This document shows, piece by piece, positions 1 through 11,800 of a DNA stretch of 64,000 bases. Numbering within the stretch: position 1 is the first letter of the stretch; each line of letters opens with the position of its first letter. The stretch covers positions 1,488,001 to 1,552,000 of the forward strand of contig JAUPFP010000036.1 of NCBI GenBank assembly GCA_036925085.1, read 5' to 3'. Origin of the DNA: Brachycybe producta (taxonomy: Eukaryota; Arthropoda; Diplopoda; Playtdesmida; Andrognathidae). The notes beneath the pieces were generated by a model. That model worked only from the letters and a program-made list of their open reading frames with translations. It made no database searches and was not told the origin of the DNA. Both the position numbers and the translations under genes were made by a program.

Positions 1-253
1 AATATTCAAGCAAACATTTCTCAGTATGTAGCCCAACAACCAATCACGTTTAGATTAACCAACAGTTTTTTTCAATCAAAAACAAATTAGAGGTTAGAAC
101 TCATAGTTGACAACTGATAGTAAGAATACATTAGCCTCAAACGAAGTCTTTTTTGATTAGAAAAAGCGTAACTGCAGTTGCTCTTATTATTTTAGAATTG
201 GCACTTGCGGTCACAAATTGAGAAAAATTTCCTTGATATTTACATGAAAATCA
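1..253. repeat. family S palindromic element, cut by window start
   Basis: CAAGCAAACATTTCTCA near the left edge and the matching inverse AATTGAGAAAAATTTCC near 240, with the core TTAGAGGTTAGAACTC. Same element as 1847-2158. Confidence 0.75.
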
Positions 254-496
254 CATCCTTAATCATAATGAACCTTTCAATTGGAATCAAAATTATGTTT
301 TATAAATTATTGTTGAATTTCTTTAAAAAAAAAAGCTCAAATATAATTTATACTCACAAATTTACAGAAAAAAAGCACAAAAACTCACCACAAAATGCTG
401 TAGCTACCTTATGTAATGAGACATTCGTTTTAAAATTGCATATAATATTATTCTATAAAGTTCAAAATAAAACAGAAATTCAGATCAAGGCATATA

Positions 497-498
<2 letters not shown>

Positions 499-535
<37 letters not shown>
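499..535. repeat. (GA)n microsatellite
   Basis: Nearly perfect GA dinucleotide run of about 37 bases. Confidence 0.95.
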
Positions 536-536
<1 letters not shown>

Positions 537-539
537 AAA

Positions 540-1846
540 ATGAGTTCCAACCTTTTTAACCCCTGAGCCAATTCAAATGTCAAAAATGCCAAAAACAAAA
601 AAGCTCACACATAATCTGAGGTTGGGATATCTTTGAAGATACTGAGTATAATAATAATAAAAGACAAAAATTGAAATGTCAACCATTTAAAATTTACTGC
701 CCCACAATGACGATTCACTATTTGCCAAGGCACTTTTTAAAATGAAACAATGAAGAAAAAATCGGGGGGTCAATCAAAAGAAAAAGAAAATTTATTATTA
801 CCAGTAAAAGGCACTGTGACTATAAATACCAATAACTGGAATTTGCAAACTATTTCAAATTGAAGGTTACCAATTAAAAAAAATGTTTAAAATGCATCAT
901 CATTATCAGAGGTTGACTTTTTTTTAACCGGATTATTTACAAAATCTAAAAGACATTTTTTTAAAACTAAAAAAACAACAACAAAAAAACCCACACAACT
1001 TTTTTTGTTACATATAAACCAATCACAGACAAACAAAAATACAACCTTAATTTGCATACATTATACCTTAAAAATAAACAAAAAATGCATATATGACAAT
1101 GCATGTTTCATTTTATTATAATCTTACAAATGATTAAGATTGTATTTTAAAAGAGAGCCCCTTATTCGCAAAAAAAAAAATTCACTTCATTACCAGAAAA
1201 TGTGGGTGTTATTTACTACTTACTGGAATACTCTACCCTGTAATGGAGGGGGGATTATAATAAAAATCTGTACTGATGTTTCAAATTCAAACAGAACAAA
1301 CTTTTACAAAATCAACAATTCTTTTTACACAAATCTTTTTTTTTTTCAAAATGAATGACGATCATCAAATTAAAAATCTACTTTTTTTTAAAAAAAAACT
1401 TGGAAAATCAAATAATTAAATCAAAAAGTAATTTTTCTTAAGTCTTTGGAAAGTGAATTTATATGGAAAATGAATGCATAATAATTACAAATGCATACAT
1501 ACACAAACCTTTGGCTAACTTAACTAAAAAAATTGTTCCTGCCATTAACTATGAGTAATTAAAAAAAAGTCGGTGAATAATAATAATAGTTAAGAATGTG
1601 CATTTTACAGCAAACAAAAGAAGAAATGTTGGTGAAAACTAACAAAAGGCAGTGTAAAAAAATAATTAGCTACACGAATAACATTGATTAAATATTGGCA
1701 AAAAAAAAACGTTGACAAAATTCATAATCATCATCATTAGCATAAACTGTTATTAAATACATAAAGCATAGATTAGCAAGGAAAAAAAAAAAAAGATAAT
1801 TTACGATTAACTTAGTATATACATATGCATTATGTATAATAACTAA
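540..1846. other. gene 3' flank, no gene seen
   Basis: AT-rich sequence with A and T homopolymer runs. Only short open frames without recognisable content; nothing else supported. Confidence 0.6.
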
Positions 1847-2158
1847 GGCTCGGATTTTTATGCCAATATTAAGCAAATGTTTCTCAATCTGTGACCCGAG
1901 AGCCAATTGTGAAGTAACAATCCCGTTTAGATCTCAACCAACAATTATGGGTTTTTTCAATAAAAAAAACAGTCGTTAGAGGTTAGAACTCTGATTGATA
2001 ACTGGTAGTAACCAGACATCTAACCTCTAACAAGCCTTTTTTATTAGAAAAAAAAAAGCCTAATTGCAGTTGTTACAATAATGATGATTACTTCACAATT
2101 ATCACTTGGAATTACAAAATGAGAAACATTTGCTTGATTTTGCATGAAAAACCGAGCC
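1847..2158. repeat. family S palindromic MITE, complete copy
   Basis: Begins GGCTCGGATTTTTATGCC and ends GCATGAAAAACCGAGCC. The arms AAGCAAATGTTTCTCAATCT and its inverse near 2120, and TTAGAGGTTAGAACTC against TAACCTCTAA, make the whole element a hairpin about 312 bp long. No coding capacity. Confidence 0.88.
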
Positions 2159-2494
2159 TTACTGATGATGACTTTTATTTTGTCCTTTTCTTTTCAAACC
2201 CTGCGAAATAATCTTTGTATTTATAGAGCCTTTGAATTGGTTAAGACTCTCTTGTTTTTTTTTTAAAAAAATTAACTATTATTTTCTCTTCTAAAAATGT
2301 GAAATCTCAGATTTTCAGAAGATTATTAAAACAAAATGAAAAATTGCACGAAGAAAAAAATTACTGACAAACCAAAAAAACAATATTCAAAAATTAAATA
2401 CATAACAGGCACTTTGTCTATAAATAAAGAAAATCGTCATCATGAATTCATCATCATCATTTAAATATGAATAAAACAAGAAATCCTTTAAAGA

Positions 2495-2988
2495 TGGTGG
2501 ACTCCTCGAACTCTGTTCACTCTGTTCTTCAGAGGCAAAAATAAAGAAAAACTTTGAAAGTATTTTAGAAACTAGAAAGGTAGCTTAATCACTTAAAAGT
2601 ATTTTCATGGGTAAATTAATTATCTTTGAAATTAAGCCATACGTAACCTTATAACGTTCACTATACCAGGTGACAAGTAGGCTTGCCACCCGTTCTCCTT
2701 TGTGGAAAACGGGTGACAAGTGACAACCAATCTGCTTTGCGGTGAAATGCATTCATATTGTATTAAATGCTTTGTAGCAAACCCTTTTAATATTAAATAC
2801 ATTTAAACTAGTTAAATGCTATTTTAGGCAAATCATATCGTTTACAAATTTATCATTTAAACATGTTTAACTTTAGGATGTTTAAACCAGATCTGTAGTC
2901 CAGGTCTATTAGATATAAACGTGAAAATGTTATCATGTGTTTCAGCTACTCTTCTAGTTTCTAACACACTTTAGATTTGTCCTTATAC
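2495..2988. repeat. family A palindromic element, right arm truncated
   Basis: Left arm with TTAGAAACTAGAAAGGTAGC and CACTTAAAAGTATTTTCATG; right arm GCTACTCTTCTAGTTTCTAA near 2946. The middle is foreign or diverged. Confidence 0.75.
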
Positions 2989-3195
2989 CTCGTTTCCATT
3001 AGAAGTTAACCGCACTTAAAAATAATCACAGTTTTAATTTCTTGAAGAAAACAAATGTGATTAAATTAACCACAGTTAAATTTACTAAATTACCAATAAT
3101 AGAGTTAACTATATTTATACAACATTGTTTAACTACATTATCGGATAGATAAAACGTCATTTCAGTGTTTGCTATTGAAAAAGCAAAATAACTAG
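2989..3195. repeat. family E element (ends CTTATACCTCGTTTCC)
   Basis: Starts CTTATACCTCGTTTCCATTA and contains AACCACAGTTAA words. The same terminus in inverse occurs at 35099, so these are two copies of one transposon family. Confidence 0.6.
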
Positions 3196-3393
3196 AGTAC
3201 AAAATCAGCTGTTTGTAAAACAGCTTAATCTGGAAAATTGTTAAACAATTTCATTCAAATTAAAATTTTTTTCAGAAGAACATAATTGTTATTTGTTCTG
3301 AATAAAACATTTTAAATAATTAACATCAGCTATTTTAAATAAATAAAAAAAAACCTCTTTGAATTTTTTTTCTAACTGAAGCTGCATGAAAAC

Positions 3394-3752
3394 TAAGGCC
3401 CTTGTCACCAAGACAACGTTTCGACCACTTTTCAACTACAAAATGAAGTCGAGTTGTCACCAAAACGGATCACTTTCCTTTCCGTCTTGCCATAAAAAAA
3501 TAAGATTGCAACCACAACCCAATCATCTTCGGCTTCATTTTGCAATCAAAAAGTGGTCTATGTGTTCCAGCCCTTAGGCCCTTGGCACACAGACCACTTT
3601 TCGACGAAAAAATGAAGTCGGATTGTCGCCAAAACCGACAACGCTCGAGTCTTTTCATAATAAAAAAAAAATCGACAATCGAAAAAACTTCGACATCATT
3701 TTACAGCCGAAAAGCGGTCAAAAAAGTGGTCTGTATATTCAACTGCTAAAAC
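3394..3752. repeat. two tandem copies of family F palindrome
   Basis: Each copy has GGCCCTTG-CAC at its left end, CACTTTTCRAC-AAAATGAAGTCG, a centre, then the inverse (CTTCATTTT ... AAAAGTGGTCT). Copies are about 3394-3578 and 3575-3752. A third is at 46098-46297. Confidence 0.7.
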
Positions 3753-4031
3753 TGGACATAATGATGATGACCCTCAAAAAAACAGCACAACCATTCAGAG
3801 CATAAGAAAGGAGAGAGAGAGAGACAAAAAAGTTAAAAAAACTAGACTGAACCATGGTCAACAGACTAGACTAGACACAAGTCCAGTCCATTTTCGCAGC
3901 AAAGTTTTAAGATTTTTAAAAAAAAAAAAAAATCTAAATCAAATTGAATAAATCAAAAATGATAAATAAGGGTTTTTTCATCGATTCCTTCGATGAAGGC
4001 ACCGATTTGCAATTACTTTTTTTGTTAAAGC

Positions 4032-4033
4032 AA

Positions 4034-4058
<25 letters not shown>
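4032..4058. repeat. (TA)n microsatellite
   Basis: TA dinucleotide run in the castor 3' flank. Confidence 0.9.
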
Positions 4059-4066
<8 letters not shown>

Positions 4067-4381
4067 GGCACGTTACACGGCACAAAATAAACAACAAAGT
4101 TTCCACTTTATACTAAAACTTTAGCAAAAAAAAAAAAAAAAATTTTGCATACAATTTTAAGGGTTTTTTTTTTCGTCTTCAAAAACAATTAAATTTAAAA
4201 GACAAAAAATAGGGACAAACAAAACAAAAAACAAAAAAAGCCCCGAAATTTTTTCCATACACAAAACACACACAAAAAAACCTCGTTTGAAATGTTTCTT
4301 ACAAGAATAAAATGCATATTTATATATATATATATTTTTAAATAATTTACTTGTTCTAAAAACTTTTCTTTTGTTTCTCTG

Positions 4382-4387
4382 TTTATT
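4382..4387 (-). promoter_or_regulatory. candidate polyadenylation signal
   Basis: AATAAA on the minus strand about 90 bases past the castor stop codon. Another AATAAA overlaps the stop itself (4469-4474). In DNA this AT-rich the hexamer is common, so the true 3' end is uncertain. Confidence 0.35.
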
Positions 4388-4472
4388 ATTATTATTATTA
4401 TTAATCATTTTAAATATTTTACAACCGTTTTTTTTTTAAATAAAACTAAAAATTTTTAGAACAACATAATAT

Positions 4473-5810
4473 TTATTCTAAATGCCTAAATTTATGAGAG
4501 CTCATTTGAGAAAGTCCAAGCACGGCATATTGACACTTGACGCAATGATAATGGGTCTGTCTCTGATTATAAGCACAACCTTCCATGTTACAAGGTTGAA
4601 CCGCCGTATGTTTTTCAAAACCTGCGGCCATGATACTGTCCAATTTCTGATGTTGACGTCGATGAGCCACAACTTTATTCGTGTCCGTGCAAACAAACTC
4701 GCACTTTAGACAGTGAAAGTGAGAAGCTTTGTTCTGCAAAGAACTCGAAGCAATCTTATAGATGCAACTAGCTCTTCCGCAAGGAACGTTAGCTCGAAAC
4801 TGCTGAAAGTCGCCTCCCATCAAAGTGTCGAGCCTTTCGTGCCGAGCAGTATGTTGAACGAACCTCGTCTTATCGCAGAAGCTGTAACCACAATCGGGTC
4901 TCATACAATGAAAATGTGTCTGATGCTCTCTGTAACCGCAGTGAGTGTACTGACAATCTTCGTTAAATCGGTAACGAAGATAACCGGTCGGAACCGGCTC
5001 GTCTTTAAGGAGTCGCATTCCAGCCATCTTTGCCTTTTTCGCATCCATGTAATCCTCCATCAGCATACCAGAGGTCGGCGTTGATGACGAACGTTTGCGT
5101 CTCATTTCAGGTGGTGAACTTGGACCTTCACCGGATTCTGTCGAATCACTAGGACTCGGGATTCTTGAACCGGGTGGTGACTCACGAGGTGACGACCGCT
5201 CTGGATCAAAATCGTTCCCACTATCACCACCGCCACCACCACCACCACTACCAGCAGCAACAGCAGCACCACTACTACTTCCGTTATGATGAACTGTCGA
5301 AAAGTGACGATCTTCCGCCGCAGCAGCAGCAGCTGCGGATCTCATCATCATGTTTGGCGTCAGACAGTTCGCAACTGGAGATATTCCTGAATATCCCGGA
5401 TGAGATGTGGCAAACGCATGCAATAAATCGACAGGACACGAACTTGGTGCAGAAGAAGTGGCAAGAAAAGAGGCACTGTAAGGCAACTGAGCTTGTAAAG
5501 AAGGTACGGAATCATTGCATGGAGAGCCACGATGTTTGGCCGAAGAAGGCAAAGAATTCGCAAAACGGTTGTTGTTATTACTGTTATTGTTGTTGCTTGC
5601 GTTACTCTCTTCGCTCGTTTCATCATCACGTCTTCGTCTTCCCTCGCTAATCGTTTCACTGTCGTCATCATCAGCTCTGTCCGAAAGATCGTCTTCGCTC
5701 ATCGCTGCAAATCGAGACGACGAAGAAGCTCCCGGCGGACTCGAACCACCGCCACCGCCACCAAGATGTTTCTGAATGTGTGGCTGCAAGTGAGATAGTT
5801 GTGTAAAACC
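4473..5810 (-). CDS. CASZ1 (castor) orthologue: castor exon 16: finger units 9 (end) to 12 and stop
   Basis: Acceptor TTTCTATAG before 5810, stop TAA at 4475-4473. It begins [15 protein letters not shown], completing unit 9 as a classical C-x2-C...H-x3-H finger. Next come Gly, Asn and Ala homopolymer tracts, an acidic/Ser region and the [20 protein letters not shown] segment. Units 10-12 follow: CQYTHC with [15 protein letters not shown] with HFHCLKC; CNMEGC with HYHCVKC. It ends SSHKFRHLE. The protein stops immediately after the last finger, without the long acidic tail of vertebrate CASZ1a. Confidence 0.95.
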   Translation of the reverse strand, partial: GFTQLSHLQPHIQKHLGGGGGGSSPPGASSSSRFAAMSEDDLSDRADDDDSETISEGRRRRDDETSEESNASNNNNSNNNNRFANSLPSSAKHRGSPCNDSVPSLQAQLPYSASFLATSSAPSSCPVDLLHAFATSHPGYSGISPVANCLTPNMMMRSAAAAAAAEDRHFSTVHHNGSSSGAAVAAGSGGGGGGGDSGNDFDPERSSPRESPPGSRIPSPSDSTESGEGPSSPPEMRRKRSSSTPTSGMLMEDYMDAKKAKMAGMRLLKDEPVPTGYLRYRFNEDCQYTHCGYREHQTHFHCMRPDCGYSFCDKTRFVQHTARHERLDTLMGGDFQQFRANVPCGRASCIYKIASSSLQNKASHFHCLKCEFVCTDTNKVVAHRRQHQKLDSIMAAGFEKHTAVQPCNMEGCAYNQRQTHYHCVKCQYAVLGLSQMSSHKFRHLE

Positions 5811-8800
5811 CTATAGAAAAACACAATAGAAAACAAAAAATACATTGCCGATTACACTTTCAAAACCAACAAAAAAAAACTATTATAAGTTTCTTATAAC
5901 TTGACGCTTGTGAGGTCATTAGGATTCATCAAAATTGTTACGATTTTTGACATTTTATCTAACTGAAAACGGATAAAAGCAAAACTTTTCACGAAAACTT
6001 TTTATTATCCTTTTTTTATTATAAGAAAATGATACAATCGTAACATTTTGATCAACCTCTCTGACGTCACAAGCTTCAACTTTTAGCGAGGCGACTGTAA
6101 AAGTTAAGACATAAACAATAATCAAACAATTTGAAGCTAATAACAAAAAAGTGGCCACTAACTGACTAAATTGAACTAATTTTAAAAATGAAGGATTAAA
6201 TTCATCTAAAGACACCAGAAAGTATTCCGAAAAAAAAAACGCCTGTCGAGAAAACAAAATAACGACGAAGATTTTTTTTATTGTCAGAAGAACAACAAAC
6301 ACTGTACCTGATTACAAAAGGTACAATGTACGTGGTCCCTCCTTTTTAACTTGCAAAACGGTCGGCCACAACTTCGTTCGACGCTGTAAGCCACATGGCT
6401 TTCGGCAAGCGTTCGCAAATCGATCGACTCCATCGAATCGGTTGTTACTTTATCATTTGACCTCGGAAGTGAATTCTTGCCACAAATATCTTTATTCGGA
6501 TACGGTTGAGGAAAAGCCGACAATGGATAATAAGTGCCCGTCGCTTTGACCACGGTTGGTTTACCACCAGTGCTTCCTCCGGGACTCGGAGTTCGAGATT
6601 CCGACATAACCGTAGCAGGTGGCGTCGGAGTTGGTGTCGGCGTCGGTGCCGGAGAAGGAGTTAAAGATGGACGAGGTTCACGTTTGATATGAACTGATTT
6701 CTTAGAAACTTTTATAAAATTTGCCATGTTATTATTGTGGCCGTGTCCTACCGAAACACTTTCTTGCGTACGTACGACACCACAATTACCGATTTCGGCC
6801 AACATTTCTTGATGTTTTTTCTCGTGCAAACTCATCGTGCTGTATCGAACAAACGAATAGTTACAATGGGGCCGAGTGCAGTGAAAGTGTCGGTTCACTT
6901 GGTTACTCTGACAGCCGGGTAAACGACAATCTATGTTACGATCAAAGAAGGCAAAACCTTCTACAATGTCTATGTTGTCATGAAAGTCCTTGGAATGAAG
7001 AATAAGGATGTCGTTACGATCAGTGACATAGAAGCAACGATTTTGAGTACAGTGATAGTGAAGTTTGCCGAAATAAGGACAGATTTTGTTGGGGCAGGCA
7101 GCTCCGTCCGGAAATACGTAAAAGCCATCCTGTATTTCAACCTGAGGGTTTAAAAAAACAGGAGAAAAAACAAAGTCTCACTATTTGTTGTTGTTGCCGA
7201 AGAATGTTTTGAGAGAAAACACAATGCAAATAATTAACAATAAAAAAGAAGAAAAACCAGCAGAAGAAAAAAACGTGCAAATTGTCGAAGTTGACCATAC
7301 GAAGAAGGAAATTCAATTTATTCTTAACAGCCTAGACACTCCAGCGCGTGCACATCCTTAGACGTTAAATGAAATCTGACGTGTTCAATAAACATGGTTT
7401 CGATTGAAACAACAAATCTCTGTTCAAACTGTGCTTTGAACAATAACTGAAGTTGCAAACGCTTATTGAATGTTGTGACCAGATATTAAGTAAGGTCTTT
7501 TGGTTGCAATATTCAAACATTTTTCTTAATTTATACAATTTTGAATTATGCTAATTTGCTCGATTGATCTTAAAGGCCATTGACTTCAAAAAGGTCCATT
7601 TTACTAACAACCTTTCGGTTCTTCAGGTACATCTTTCAACTTTTTAGAAAAAATTGTGCCTGTTCATTCCTTAATATGTTCTTCAGGTATTAAGGTATTT
7701 TCATGATGATTCGTAAAGCCGTTTGGTTGCCAGAGCCATTCGAGCAACTTCAAAATCGACCACGTCTCGTGGGCACGTACGACTCTGGAGCGTTTAGGCA
7801 AGATCTTAAGTCCAACCAAGAAATATGCAACAGCAGGCAATTCAATTTTTTTTTTACATAAATAAGGAAACCAGCATCCAAGAATAGTAAAAACATGCTT
7901 GGAAATTTCCGCAGTATCAAAAAAAAAAACGCATGCAGGAAAAAATAATCGTAAAATAAAGAAGCAGCCATTCCAAAAAGAAAAAACCAAAAATACGAGA
8001 AACATTAAAAAAGCAACAAAAAAAAATGTACATCATCCTTTAGTCACTGCCAACATTAAACAAAAAGTGCCTAATCGTAAAATACGACTAAAATTGGATC
8101 ACTATCAGCCATTTTCGAAAATAAAAAGCACCTAAAAAAGTAATTCGAAACCCTCAAATTTAAACAAAAACTAAGACCACTCAATACAAAAATAAAACCA
8201 CGGTTAACATCTAAATGATTTGCATCATTAATTATAGTCTATTAGTTCTAATTGTTTTCGAAATAAAAGTCGTAAATAATTATTAAATTATTGAATGAAT
8301 AATTAATAATGGCCACCTATAAAAGCTAATTTAAAAAAATCATAACAAAAGCGAGGGAACACATCAAAACAAGCGCAAAACATAAATGAAAATGCAAAAC
8401 GTCCTCCTCAACTTTGATTATTCCGTGTTTCAGAAGCATCATTAAGAAAATCAGAAAACTTCTTAGAAACTAGAATTGTTGTAAAATCATTAAAAAAAAT
8501 TGTCTTGCTAATGTAGAAAAACCTTAAAATTCGAGGAAATCACTACAGAAACGCAATAACACTGTCATACCTAACTCATAACCTTGTAACAGTAAAAAAT
8601 AATTACAAAATATTATTATGAGTTTATGACAAATATTGTCATATAACTTCCATTGTCTTCTGTACAAAATATTGTAATAGTCATAAAATAATTGCGCATA
8701 AGCAGCAAAATCATAAGGTATGAGTGTCATAAAATTTAAGACTTTTTCTGTAATGAGGTCCCGGGCTTTTTTTCACATCGGCATAAATAATTTTAAAAGA

Positions 8801-11800
8801 TATCGACATGCAAATCCTATTAAGTGATTCAGCTATACGCTTCTAGTATTTAGAACATTTTCAAGGTGTAAACGCTTCTCAAACTCTTGTTTATTTTCTT
8901 TGCTAAAAGCAAATTTAAAAGAAACCTGAAAGTGTTTTAAAAATTAGACGGACAGCCCAATCACTTAAGGGTAAATTCATGTTAATAAATATGTTTCAAA
9001 AGAAACATTTTATGTGAGTTGGAAAATACCGAAACTTTAAAGCCGACGACGATATTTTTCTTATTTTTTTCTCCTATAAAAAGTTCATTTTGAAAGATAT
9101 CATCATGACGATACTATTAAGTGATTTAGCTACCCTTTCTAGTTTCTAAGATACTTTCATTTTCTCCCTAGTGTTGCTTTTCTGAAACGCAGAATAATTA
9201 CTCCTCTAGTTTCTAAGACGCTTTTAATTTTTCTTAAATGTTGCTTCTAAAACCACACAATAAATAATTATTGGTAAAATGTTCTTTGAAAAAAACAAAC
9301 AAACAACACTCACCTTCGGTTGTTGTATCATGGAATGATGATGTCCCGAGACCGAAGAACTAGAAGCCACTGGAGACAACGACGGTTTCGGAATCATCAT
9401 CGTCGGCGAAGGAGCCAAGTGACGAGGGCTTTTCTCCATCAACGAAGGAACTAGCATATTATTTGGTTTCGGAAGTTTGAAGCTCGTGTAGATCGCTTGA
9501 GGAAACTCGGAACAACCAGAAGTTATAGGAAACTATCAACAGATAAAAAGCATGATTGAAGCAACTCTCGTGCGAGCCACCAAAGAATAAAAAAAACCGT
9601 ACCTCTACGACTCTGTTCTTCGGTGGTCTGCCACGTTTACGCTTAAAGATCCCATCAACCGCCGATCCGAGCGAAAGTCCGAGCGGATCCTTCGAAAGAG
9701 CCAACTTGTGAGAGTATTCGTGCATTTTATAATGATCCAGTCGACGAAACGGTTTGTCCGTGGCCAAGATGATTTCTTGACAATTTTGCCATCCGCAGTG
9801 ATAATGTTTCTCTTTGCCTTGTAGCGGACAATTCGAAATGCAGACAGGAAGGTTAGCCTCGACTGTCGTGTAGAAAGCCTCTGTCACCTGATCTTGTTGT
9901 TCGTGGCATCTTCGTAAAGAGAGGAAAAAGTCATCTTTAGGACTTGATGTGTGAACATTTTTTTTTCTAAACGGGTGACAGAAAGTACCTTGCATGGTCT
10001 CGAACGCCGTCTTTCGAACGGAACACCATGCTACAGTTCTCGGCGTTACAGTGATAATGGTCTTTGTAAATCAAGTCGCAATGTGGTTTGCAAGGATCAT
10101 TGGCCGTAAACCTGTAATAAAGAGATTACGATTGAGTCACATAATTGACATATCATCATTTAAAAACACTTCGAACTTCTTCATAATGTTTCTTCTGAAT
10201 TTTTTTCTTTTGAAACTTTTTCTTCTCGAGCGCAAAGCTCAGAAAGCAGAAATTGGGGGCGCAAAATAACTAGAATGGTTAACACTTACTAAAAGGGCGC
10301 CAGTATTATTACCTCGGGTGAAAACTTTCAGGTGCGCAAAATAGACTGATATTAAGCGGACGCAAGTTTTTGCTTATGGTGCAAAGTTAAAAGGCGCAGA
10401 AATAAATACGCAAAATAACTAAATGATAATACTATGGGGGCGCCACTTTTATTCTTGCCTCGGGTGCAAAATTAGCTAGTTACGACTCTGAAAATTACCA
10501 CAATGTATAAAAATATAACAAATATTTGCAACAAGAAAAAAACTCAATCCTCACCTCGAACAATATTTCTTCCAGATCTCATCCGAATGCGCCTTCAATA
10601 ATTCCGAATTGATATCCATCATAACAAACTGATCGACAGTAGGAAGAAATCCATGGGGAGAAAGACTAGGATCCAAGTGTTGATTACTACCAGAAGCTGA
10701 AAAAAAATCCATAGAAATATATTTATTAAAAAGATTGAGGATCCAGTCCGAATCGAGATGCCGTGAATACGACAGATGCTCACCTGCCAAAAGTGAAGAA
10801 TACTTGGAGAAGGACTGGTGAATGGCATCAGTGTAACTCATCGTTGTACTGTCCGGAGTCAGGTTGTGAGTGGAGGACGGATTGAGTGGAACGGGTACGG
10901 CTCCCGAAGAGGTTTGAATCACTGGGACGGCATTATGTAACTGATTCGTAACAGAATCTGAAGATTTCATCTGCATTTACACAAAATCATTCGTTATTTT
11001 TCAGTTTCCGATTGGAATCATTTTGCAAATTTAACTGAAATGACGATGGTTTATCTTTACCTCGTCATTGAAGGACTGGAGTGCGAGGAGCTGATTCTCA
11101 CCGAGACTCCTCATCATGTTCTGAGCTAATTTAAATTTCCGATAAGCCATTTCGTTGTCTCGTCTTTCGTGTTTGCGTTTATGAGAGTAGAGTTGACCAC
11201 TCGAATGCAGCACGTAGTTACAACCTACAAACAAAAAAATAGTACAAATTGAAACAAATGCCTCTCAAGACTCAAACACTTCGTAAATCTTAAGATTGGT
11301 TATTTTTAATGAGATACTCTTACCAGTTCGAATACAATGAATGTGATTGCAAACTCGAGAAAATCGACAGTTTTCGAAAGTACAGCTTTCATGTTTCATA
11401 AACTTCTTAAAACCATCTTTGTTCAGTTGCTCGTCTTTGATGTGATATGTCTTGTGTTTTTCTATTGTTGCAGAAAAAAAATGGTAAGAATTTGTGTTAC
11501 AAAAAAACACACCGAGCCATTGGTAACACACATGCACGAAACCACAGTCGCCATAAATCAAAATTACCCATGTCTGCTTTATTCTTAAAAGTAAAGTTGC
11601 AATTTGAACGACGACAGTGAAAATGGGTCGTTCTCTGTCCAGAGAAAGCACACGCCGAAGTGGCACAATCCTCGGTGGCACGAAACCGCTGAAATCCCTC
11701 CTGAATGATGGCAGAGTCTTTACGATGATAGTTAGCATGCATTTGAACGTCAGACGTACTGATGTACACTTTATCGCACGTTTCCTGCAACAAAAAAAAA

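Larger units (their letters stand above)
7142..9313 (-). other. castor intron 14
   Basis: 2.17 kb, GTGAGT to CCTCAG. Its gene-proximal half holds two family A copies and one family D copy. The remainder (7142-8400) is AT-rich unique-looking sequence without credible coding potential. Confidence 0.8.

Noticed and set aside
205..543. 112-codon frame ending in an Arg/Glu repeat
   Set aside because: It runs through family S DNA and a (GA)n microsatellite; repeat translation, not a gene.
4713..5798. Several plus-strand frames opposite exon 16
   Set aside because: Antisense shadows of the castor coding exon; the minus strand frame carries the zinc fingers.
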